Below are positions 54,154 through 60,686 of a stretch of 60,686 nucleotides of DNA, piece after piece. The notes beneath the pieces are model-generated. The model was not told the origin of the DNA. It ran no database searches and was given only the letters and a program-made list of their open reading frames with translations. The DNA is from Sulfurirhabdus autotrophica (lineage in GTDB: Bacteria; Pseudomonadota; Gammaproteobacteria; Burkholderiales; SMCO01), in the NCBI RefSeq assembly GCF_004346685.1, contig NZ_SMCO01000019.1:1-60686 (forward strand). Reading direction: 5' to 3'. A program made the position numbers and the translations under genes. Position 1 is the stretch's first letter; every line of letters begins with the position of its first letter.

Positions 54154-54876
54154 TTAAGGTATCCACACCCAGTTTTTGCGATTTGCAACCATATCGTTTC
54201 CAGCTTGTACTTGCTTTGCTTTTTCCACTTCCTGCATGTAGCTTAATGTGTGCACCCTGACAGCTTCGTTTTCTACTAACGCTTGTTCTGCGCCAATGCG
54301 GGCTTGCATTTCTGCTATTGCTTTAGGATCAGTGGCCAAGGATGTGGTGGCAATAAGATTCTCGATATTCGTTGTTCGCCCTTCTACAGCGCCATATGCA
54401 CTTTCTCCCAGTGCTTGTTGTGTTGAAATTGAATTAATCTGACTCTGATATAAGGCGCCAGCTTCCGGATTGCCGCTATATGTGGAAGCGGGAATTTTCG
54501 TCATTCCCGCTTTGATGCTACTTACAGAACTTTGCAAACCACCATAACCAGAAACAGCCGATGAGCCTGAAAGAGCCGTTACATCGCTATATCCAGCCGG
54601 TATATATCGTCTTGCTGCTTGTTCTGATGAGCCATTTAAAAGCGTTCCCAGACCACGATTTCCAGTTACTGCTTTATACGTATTAGTCAGCTGATTAACC
54701 GTATTGATAGCTTCATTTAGCTCATTTAATTGCGTTGTATACTGCACAACCTGTTTTGCGTATTGCAGCATTAAATTGACTTGGGTTGCTGCATCAATAA
54801 CCGGAATTCCTGCAGTGGCACTACCTGCAGTAAAAGAAAGAACAGCTGCAAAAATCAGTGAGTATAATTTTTTCAT
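54154..54876 (-). CDS. virB5: VirB5/TrbJ-type T4SS protein
   Basis: The protein has 240 residues with a signal peptide ending near GSATAG. GIPVIDAATQVNLMLQYAKQ and the helical QYTTQLNELNEAINTVNQLT are typical of VirB5/TrbJ. It is a minor pilus component. GGAG lies before the ATG. It overlaps virB4 by 4 bp. Confidence 0.88.
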   Translation of the reverse strand: MKKLYSLIFAAVLSFTAGSATAGIPVIDAATQVNLMLQYAKQVVQYTTQLNELNEAINTVNQLTNTYKAVTGNRGLGTLLNGSSEQAARRYIPAGYSDVTALSGSSAVSGYGGLQSSVSSIKAGMTKIPASTYSGNPEAGALYQSQINSISTQQALGESAYGAVEGRTTNIENLIATTSLATDPKAIAEMQARIGAEQALVENEAVRVHTLSYMQEVEKAKQVQAGNDMVANRKNWVWIP

Positions 54877-57251
54877 GATGTGCTCCTGTGTTCATAAAAG
54901 TGTGGAAGCCAGACTGTCGGATCATTACCGACCTTTTTAATGATGCTTTCAGCCAGATTAATATTGGCTGTCGTTCCTGATAAAACCGCCAGTTCGTCTT
55001 CAAAACCCTGTAAATCAAGCTCACAAATAACCGCATTCTGACCTTGCTTCACCAAAAATTGTCGTGAAGTTTCAGGAAGGGTTTTGATGATTTGATATTC
55101 GCGATCCGTTAAATTAAAGCCCTCGGTATAATCTGTTTCCTTGGCTTGTGGGTTCGGTAAATAGATGAAAGTTGCAGTTTGCTCAATGACAGTATGTGCA
55201 ATCTTTGAACGAAGCGCGTCAGCAGGACTTTGCGTTGCACATATGAGAAACCAGTTTTGTTTGCGTATCGTCTTATAACGATTCTGCAACTCATCCTGAA
55301 AGTATTCATCTTCCAATGCCTTCCAAAACTCATCAATAAACATATACAAACGACGGCCATCAATTAATTCTGCAAATCGTGACCACAAATACATCATGAT
55401 GGGCGTGCGCACTTCCGGATTATCAAGAAAATCTGTGTAGTCAAACCCGAAAAGCCGCCCTTCCTTTACATCAAGCAGATCTACAGGATTATCAAAAACC
55501 CAGGCCAAGGGCCCGGTTCCTAGATCTGAATGACACCATTTCAAAAGACGTGAAGCAATATTGTCGCCTTCCGGAGGTTCTAAAAAAGAAAGGATCTGAT
55601 TAAAACGACGTACTCCATGTGATAAACCAAATACGCCTTCTATTGCCTGGGTGATATCGCGCTCTTCGCGCGAAGTAAATGGAAGGTCATCACGCCGGGT
55701 ACACGCCATTATGATTCGTCGTAGTGTGTCTACCCAACGCGGTGTCTTTGGCAGCGCGAAAGGATTAAACCCGGTTGGAATGCCTGTTTGCAGAGAAAAA
55801 TACTTTCCACCATTGGCTAAAATGAAAATTTCGCTTCCGCGATCTTTATCGAAGTAAATGCCTGTGGCTTGAAATTTTTCAGCCATGCAGGACAAGAAGT
55901 TTTGCGTGGCTGTTTTTCCCGTACCGGATTGGCCACATAAAAACGTAATGCCTAAGTCGCGCCGGTGGTAATTGAAGAAGTAGGGCGCGCCCGAAGTGGT
56001 TTTCAGCAGTGCTACTGCATCACCCCAGTGGTTACCGGTTCGTTTACCGGTTGGGTAGTTATGAAAGGCCGACATGCCAACAAAGTTATACGATGTTATT
56101 GGCGCGGGACGCGGCCGATAATTAAAATTGCCGGGTAACTGCGACCAGAATGCCGCTTCCAGTGCTAAATCCTCCCGCGCGACAACACACCCTGAATCGG
56201 CTAATGCGGCTCTCGCCTCACCGATGTTATTTGAAAGTGCTTTGACGTTATCCGCTTTAATGAGCAAGGTTAAATGATGCTCGCCCATTGTGAATTTGTT
56301 TGATTGTAAATCGTTAAGCGCATCTGCCAGCTCATCGACTTGTTGCGTTGCATCATCTTCGGTACTTTCAAGGCGATCACGCTGACGTTTAAGCGTGGTG
56401 CGTGCCGATGCCTTATCCAGGCAAATAAAGGATTGAGAGAGTACAAACTCGTAATTTGCATGCAACAGCTCATTAAACAAACCGGGAACTGTCGGATGGG
56501 GATACTCTTTAATTCCTAGTACTGCAGCAATAAGTGACCGGTCGGGTGCGCGAAACTCCATCGCTTCCCGCCCAAAAAGCGGACGCGATGTTACCAGCGT
56601 ATCCTGAATGTTTCCGCGCATGAGCGGGAAGCGTTGTTCATAGCCGTTTACTAAAAACTGCAGAAACTCTAAAACTTCCGAATAGACATTTCCTTTGAAT
56701 TCATAAGTTGTCAGACGCTCAGGCGAATAACGATTCAAATGTTTTTCCAGTTCTTTGGTTAATGCATTGATCTTGTCTATACCCAAACTGTTCATTTGCG
56801 CACGTCCTTGAGCAGACAGTTCATCTACCTTTGAAAATGCGCGAGCGAGCGCCATGGGTTGAGGCCGGTAAAGCAGGGTCAAGTAAAGCTCATTAACAAA
56901 AAGATTGTTTGATGAAACTTTTTTTCTGTATTTTTCATTCAGATCATGGGCGAAACCCGGTTCATATTTACCCCCTACATATTCGCCTGACTGCTTTCGA
57001 ATAATGTGGGTATACAACGCAATATGCGGGCTGTTGATGTTGCGCATGAACATGTTTAATTGTTCATGCCAGGTATTGATATCATCATCATCGGCTGTTT
57101 CGTGTGCAATGCCTTCCAGCCGAAAACATTGAATAAAGTCGCCTTGCCGCAATTTAACGGTATTTTCGTCTATGTGCGCGGTGTACGGCACATAGTCGCC
57201 TGCAAGCGATTCACGTTTAACCAGTAATTCGTTACGGTATGCGCTTAACAT
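54873..57251 (-). CDS. virB4: VirB4-type T4SS ATPase
   Basis: The protein has 792 residues from the ATG at 57251 (MLSAYRNELL). A longer frame would overlap virB3. Walker A CGQSGTGKT is near residue 440 and a Walker B-like YMFIDEFWKALED follows near 635. The N-terminal domain has the CagE/TrbE/VirB pattern. It powers pilus assembly and transport. Confidence 0.92.
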   Translation of the reverse strand: MLSAYRNELLVKRESLAGDYVPYTAHIDENTVKLRQGDFIQCFRLEGIAHETADDDDINTWHEQLNMFMRNINSPHIALYTHIIRKQSGEYVGGKYEPGFAHDLNEKYRKKVSSNNLFVNELYLTLLYRPQPMALARAFSKVDELSAQGRAQMNSLGIDKINALTKELEKHLNRYSPERLTTYEFKGNVYSEVLEFLQFLVNGYEQRFPLMRGNIQDTLVTSRPLFGREAMEFRAPDRSLIAAVLGIKEYPHPTVPGLFNELLHANYEFVLSQSFICLDKASARTTLKRQRDRLESTEDDATQQVDELADALNDLQSNKFTMGEHHLTLLIKADNVKALSNNIGEARAALADSGCVVAREDLALEAAFWSQLPGNFNYRPRPAPITSYNFVGMSAFHNYPTGKRTGNHWGDAVALLKTTSGAPYFFNYHRRDLGITFLCGQSGTGKTATQNFLSCMAEKFQATGIYFDKDRGSEIFILANGGKYFSLQTGIPTGFNPFALPKTPRWVDTLRRIIMACTRRDDLPFTSREERDITQAIEGVFGLSHGVRRFNQILSFLEPPEGDNIASRLLKWCHSDLGTGPLAWVFDNPVDLLDVKEGRLFGFDYTDFLDNPEVRTPIMMYLWSRFAELIDGRRLYMFIDEFWKALEDEYFQDELQNRYKTIRKQNWFLICATQSPADALRSKIAHTVIEQTATFIYLPNPQAKETDYTEGFNLTDREYQIIKTLPETSRQFLVKQGQNAVICELDLQGFEDELAVLSGTTANINLAESIIKKVGNDPTVWLPHFYEHRSTS

Positions 57252-57264
57252 GCAAATGACCTCG

Positions 57265-57567
57265 TTAGTAACGACGTTTAGAAAACTGACTGCTTGAACT
57301 GGAGCGCCAATAAACACCGTTAGCCATACTTTTAGCGCGCATTAGTAAAAAAAGATAAATCAGGCGAAACGCATTGTGGTCGTAGCTGCTGATAGACCAA
57401 CAGATAGCATGGATAGGTAAAGCCATAACAAGTGCCCAAAGACTATCTGTAAACACGAATGCATACATCGTGACAATGACATTGAAAATCAGTGCCGCCC
57501 AATGCGTTCCCCAAAACTGCGCTGGACGCGTTGCGCCCAGAAACAGGGTATCTCTTGATATGGTCAT
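57265..57567 (-). CDS. virB3: VirB3-type T4SS protein
   Basis: The protein has 100 residues from the ATG at 57567 (MTISRDTLFLGATRP). A longer frame to 57753 overlaps virB2 in another phase. GATRPAQFWGTHWAALIFNVIV is the VirB3 N-terminal pattern followed by two hydrophobic segments. It works with VirB4 at the inner membrane. Confidence 0.85.
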   Translation of the reverse strand: MTISRDTLFLGATRPAQFWGTHWAALIFNVIVTMYAFVFTDSLWALVMALPIHAICWSISSYDHNAFRLIYLFLLMRAKSMANGVYWRSSSSSQFSKRRY

Positions 57568-57569
57568 GG

Positions 57570-57890
57570 TTAAAAAAGGGCGATAATTTTTGGGGCTAGG
57601 GTTCGGGCGCCAAATACAAGGATCGAACCAATCAGGATTTTGACGAATAGACCGCCTGACAATTTGCCCATGTAAACGGCAATGCCACAGCCAACCAGCA
57701 AAATCGTTAAAATGGTTAACATCAATGCCGGGCTGAAAATGCCCAACACCCATGTTGCCGTGTTTTCAGCTTCAGTAAGCTGAGCAAAGGCAGGCGTTGC
57801 CATTGTGGTAGTGACGCAGGCTAATAAATAAAGTTGTATATTTTTACGGGTTTGCACGGCTTGTTGGGTGATTGACTGTGTGAATTTCAT
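57570..57890 (-). CDS. virB2: VirB2/TrbC-type pilin
   Basis: The protein has 106 residues from MKFTQS (57890). A long signal peptide ending in TPAFA precedes two hydrophobic helices (about 45-67 and 70-90) joined by a short polar loop. It forms the pilus. Its 2-bp spacing to virB3 fits an operon. Confidence 0.85.
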   Translation of the reverse strand: MKFTQSITQQAVQTRKNIQLYLLACVTTTMATPAFAQLTEAENTATWVLGIFSPALMLTILTILLVGCGIAVYMGKLSGGLFVKILIGSILVFGARTLAPKIIALF

Positions 57891-58023
57891 CGCTGCTCTC
57901 TCCAATTAAAATAAACTTCAATAGGTAACTATGTGGAACAACCCCGCTTCTTCCCAACCAGACGATCAACGCTTTGCCAAACATGCGGGTGTAAGTATTG
58001 GCAGTAGATCGTTTTCCTTTGGC

Positions 58024-58476
58024 TTACTGCGCCGCAATCTGATAGATACTGACTACATAGCCGTTACTCAGCCCCCGGCTGTAATTGCCTGTGTTGTAAC
58101 AGCTCAACGCTGCCTGTAAAGCGACTTGACCACTACCATGTTTTTTTGCCGCTGGGTCGTAGCACCAGTGGAGCACTTTTTCAGCGGCACGCAGGTTGTT
58201 GCATGGCTCAAATACTTCAGCAACAGACAAACCCAGTTTTTTAAGATTGTTGCTATTGATTTGCGCCAACCCCATATCGATTGAAATACCCATCGCTATT
58301 AGTTTTTCAGCTATCGCAATAGCTTCTTCCTGGTTGTTAGGTTGCCGCGAAATCCTTGTGCCGCCGTTAATGCCGACGGCAAAAGGGTTTAGGCGGCTTT
58401 CGTGCTTAACAATAGCAACGATTGTTTCGTGAGCTACCGATGGGGCGCATTCGTGCGCAAGCGCAATAAAATCCAT
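58024..58476 (-). CDS. virB1: VirB1-type lytic transglycosylase
   Basis: The protein has 150 residues. The SLT catalytic region has KHESRLNPFAV with Glu26, MGLAQINSNNL and ALSCYNTG. It has no clear signal peptide, so secretion is uncertain. It opens the peptidoglycan for T4SS assembly. It starts 3 bp after the TrbM stop. Confidence 0.87.
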   Translation of the reverse strand: MDFIALAHECAPSVAHETIVAIVKHESRLNPFAVGINGGTRISRQPNNQEEAIAIAEKLIAMGISIDMGLAQINSNNLKKLGLSVAEVFEPCNNLRAAEKVLHWCYDPAAKKHGSGQVALQAALSCYNTGNYSRGLSNGYVVSIYQIAAQ

Positions 58477-58479
58477 ACG

Positions 58480-59046
58480 CTAATTACCGTTGTTGTTTTT
58501 TGCCGTATCCTCGGCGGCAATGCGAGCGTTGTATTCGATTAACGCTTGGTTATATTGTGCCGGTTCTACCCAATACCCTTTTCGTTCGGGTAAACCAACA
58601 TAAACAGGGGTAGTTTTGCTTAGGTCAGTGTATTTATTTTGAACATAGGCGGTGCAATACCCAGGCATAGTGGCATTCACGCTATAAGTGCCTGCGTCCG
58701 CATCAAACATGCTTATGTTGGTTGAATTAAGTGTTGCTGCGTCGCATCGACCAGCACCGTTAGCGGCATCACTTGCCAACTTTTGCATATCGCCATTTTG
58801 GGAAACCGTTGGGCACTGATTTAAAAAATCAATCCGATCACGAAGCGTATCTGACCACTTATTGTGCTGAATACTGAAGAAGCGAGAAATTGACGGATTG
58901 CACTCGCTAGGGCGACTGCCGGTTGATAGGCACATGATGGCCTCGCAAGCCAGTTTGGGGTCACCCGTTAATTGGTTTGCAAATGAGAGGGGTAAACTTC
59001 CGCATGCCAAGACAGTAGCCAATACAAGCTTGTTTAACACCTTCAT
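58480..59046 (-). CDS. trbM: TrbM/KikA-type conjugal transfer protein
   Basis: The protein has 188 residues with a signal peptide (MKVLNKLVLATVLACGSLPL, cleavage near SFA). KLACEAIMCLSTGSRPSECN matches the TrbM Cys-rich region, with many Cys suggesting disulfides. It is the first gene of the operon. AAGGAGC lies before the ATG. The transfer promoter should lie in 59047-59165. Confidence 0.9.
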   Translation of the reverse strand: MKVLNKLVLATVLACGSLPLSFANQLTGDPKLACEAIMCLSTGSRPSECNPSISRFFSIQHNKWSDTLRDRIDFLNQCPTVSQNGDMQKLASDAANGAGRCDAATLNSTNISMFDADAGTYSVNATMPGYCTAYVQNKYTDLSKTTPVYVGLPERKGYWVEPAQYNQALIEYNARIAAEDTAKNNNGN

Positions 59047-59327
59047 TTCGTTGCTCCTTATCCAAAATTGTCAGTTTCAGTAGATGCCTTGTGTCAAAAC
59101 CAGTATAGACAAGAAAAAGCAAAATGCATACAAATAATCGTTACAAAATATCAATTAAATAGCAAGTGACGTTATGTCGTTGTTTTTTTATGTCATTTAA
59201 CATTCAATATTTTTATAATGTTGTTATATGGTTATATATATGTCTAACCATTAACTGCCTGTTAAAGTGGTACTATTACGCGCGTAAGTACAAAATTAAT
59301 AAAAAGTATTTAGTTGCGGGGAATGCC
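59047..59327. promoter_or_regulatory. Divergent intergenic region, probable transfer-operon control
   Basis: AT-rich stretch between trbM (minus) and the XRE regulator (plus). On the minus strand TATACT is a good -10 for trbM but no matching -35 was found at proper spacing. The regulator likely binds here. No coding sequence is supported. Confidence 0.4.
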
Positions 59328-59771
59328 TTGAAAGAAAGTGATGATAAAAACACACCTGATGAAAATAAGGGACATGAGCGATTAATTCAGGTTCGCAAAG
59401 AATTGGGCTTAAATCAGACTGATTTTGCAAATCCAATTGGTTTAACTCAATCCGGGCTGAGTGCGATTGAGCTGGAAACAGCGCCACTACGACGGACAGT
59501 TGCATTGGCCATAGAAACTGCCTATGGATTTCGTCACCAATGGTTGCTGTATGGAAAACTACCGAAGCACACTAAATTCCGATTAACTGCAGAAGAAAAA
59601 CGTGTGTTGGATTTATATCGCTCAGCAGAAAAAGATGTGCAGCGCGTTACCATTAAATTGTTAGAAAGTACCGCTCAATGTCATCAACCTTGGGATGGTG
59701 TTCAGGAAAGGCGCGATTCGGAAAGAAGAGAAAACGATGTTTCTGATAAACCAGAAAAACCGTCTAAATAA
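59328..59771 (+). CDS. XRE-family transcriptional regulator
   Basis: The protein has 147 residues from TTG at 59328, with GGGGA upstream. The longer frame from 59166 begins in a hydrophobic low-complexity region. LNQTDFANPIGLTQSGLSAIE (split here as LNQTDFANPIG and LTQSGLSAIE) is the helix-turn-helix. The C-terminal tail is charged. It is divergent from the T4SS operon and may repress it. Confidence 0.7.
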   Translation: MKESDDKNTPDENKGHERLIQVRKELGLNQTDFANPIGLTQSGLSAIELETAPLRRTVALAIETAYGFRHQWLLYGKLPKHTKFRLTAEEKRVLDLYRSAEKDVQRVTIKLLESTAQCHQPWDGVQERRDSERRENDVSDKPEKPSK

Positions 59772-59983
59772 CAAGAGTTCTTAAAACCTGTATTCAAATC
59801 AACACCTGGTACGCTACGCGCACCACCCCTGACGAACTGGCTGTGCCAGATCGTTTTCATATGGGTATATCGCCGTTCACGTTTCAATGATGATCCGCTG
59901 GTGATTGTATTGTTTGAACGTGCCAAGCCTCATGTAACGCTTTTTTATTGCACCGACTCATCGGCGCACGCCTTTGGAAAACG

Positions 59984-60460
59984 CTATTCAAGGTTGCAAT
60001 TTGGAATGGACATATCTCCACGGCACTGGTCCGGGCAGTTAGCTACAACATCCTTTAGAGCGTCGATGACATCAATTCGAGCCTGGTTCAACGATATGCT
60101 AATGGCCACTGCCATATTTCCAAGTGCAAGAAATAGAACCCACGTGATTCCATACAAGGCAATGAGCGACCAAATGATCACGGCGATCGGTCCGCTAATG
60201 ATGGCGGCAATAATTGCCAGCACCACAATTACCCAGATTGGAGTAGCAAGAATCTGTTTCAGGAGCTTCAAGAGTGCGGTGACCATCCGCAGACCATCGC
60301 AGTTCGACTTGAAGCGACCGCGGGCACCAGCGAGTTTGGCCTTTGCATTAACGCATTCAGGGGTCTGACAAGGATCAGGTGGTGGATCAGGCACTTCCCT
60401 AGTGCACATGCGAAACCACTGCCACGGCCACGGACCCGGGCACCAATACGTTTGTATCAT
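59984..60460 (-). CDS. Membrane protein of unknown function
   Basis: The protein has 158 residues. The first part is Pro/Cys-rich (CPGPWPWQWF, PDPPPDPCQTPEC), and two hydrophobic segments (IWVIVVLAIIAAIISGPIAV and IIWSLIALYGITWVLFLALG) follow. AAGGAAG lies 9 bases before the ATG. The family is unknown. Confidence 0.5.
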   Translation of the reverse strand: MIQTYWCPGPWPWQWFRMCTREVPDPPPDPCQTPECVNAKAKLAGARGRFKSNCDGLRMVTALLKLLKQILATPIWVIVVLAIIAAIISGPIAVIIWSLIALYGITWVLFLALGNMAVAISISLNQARIDVIDALKDVVANCPDQCRGDMSIPNCNLE

Positions 60461-60686
60461 GGCAATTCTTCCTTGGGCTAACAGTGATTAAACGGACCCA
60501 CCGGTCAGTATTATTGATAATAAGCGCGTTGACTCTCATTAAACTTTAGACTCATCAACCAGCCTGAAAAGCGTGTTTGTCAGCATATGCATATTATAGA
60601 TCCGGCACGATAAAGTTTGAACTTTTTGATTCGCCGTTGTCTTAAACGCATGGATAAAGAAGACGCAAGAAATCAAACACTGGAGC
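60461..60686. other. End of window
   Basis: No gene is seen. A segment at 60599-60627 (GATCCGGC ... GAACTTTTT) resembles bases 62-89 in inverted orientation, as if the window were bounded by related repeats. Confidence 0.35.

Noticed and set aside
1-60686. CRISPR arrays, tRNA or rRNA genes
   Set aside because: No regularly spaced direct repeats with unique spacers, no cloverleaf and no rRNA segments were noticed; the iterons are the only regular repeats and belong to the origin.

Overview
The window looks like a conjugative plasmid, or a large plasmid-derived segment, of a Gram-negative proteobacterium, probably beta or gamma. The evidence is a Rep_3-type initiator with iterons, two partition loci, an IncP-like oriT nic core with a MOBP relaxase, a full VirB1-VirB11/VirD4 secretion operon, and integron attC sites. 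Base composition is moderate and AT-leaning in the backbone. No rRNA, tRNA or CRISPR array was seen. The species cannot be named from the sequence.

Region 1 (1-8.1 kb) is the ruin of an integron. A Fic protein on the + strand is followed by three attC-like sites (2108-2188, 4345-4436, 4996-5054). They delimit two minus-strand cassettes: a two-gene cassette (nucleoid-associated NdpA-like protein plus RelA/SpoT-domain protein) and a one-gene cassette of unknown function. An IS91-family element with its own tyrosine recombinase abuts the GAAC of the third attC. Beyond it lies a decayed integron integrase (7715-8123) pointing away from the cassettes, which is normal integron geometry.

Region 2 (8.8-14.2 kb) is a type III restriction-modification operon followed by a recombinase remnant. 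Region 3 (14.6-17.9 kb) is the replicon: a small tyrosine recombinase, a ParA/ribbon-helix-helix partition pair behind repeats, and a Rep_3 initiator between two sets of oppositely oriented iterons. Region 4 (18.5-20.3 kb) has a TacAT-like toxin-antitoxin pair and a broken recombinase.

Region 5 (20.6-25.9 kb) is a two-gene RHS locus. The long exported RHS protein ends in a dockerin-like module. A second exported protein carries the RHS core and a variable tip, and a small membrane protein follows that may be an immunity protein. A frameshifted IS630 element with TA flanks follows. Region 6 (27-34.5 kb) holds plasmid backbone genes: a DUF1444-like protein, small plasmid genes, ArdC antirestriction, an IncC/KorB-like partition pair and a KleE-like membrane protein.

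Region 7 (34.6-36.6 kb) is oriT (twin 15-bp operators around a TATCCTG/C nic core), a MobC-like protein and the relaxase. Region 8 (36.9-43.7 kb) is accessory: an exported-protein pair, a solitary PrrC/RloC-like AAA ATPase, an SRAP peptidase and a DnaQ-like exonuclease. Region 9 (43.8-59.8 kb) is the transfer operon on the minus strand (TrbM, VirB1-B11 with an EexN exclusion lipoprotein, VirD4, DUF192, an LPD7 protein, TraX), with a divergent XRE regulator. A putative membrane protein closes the window.
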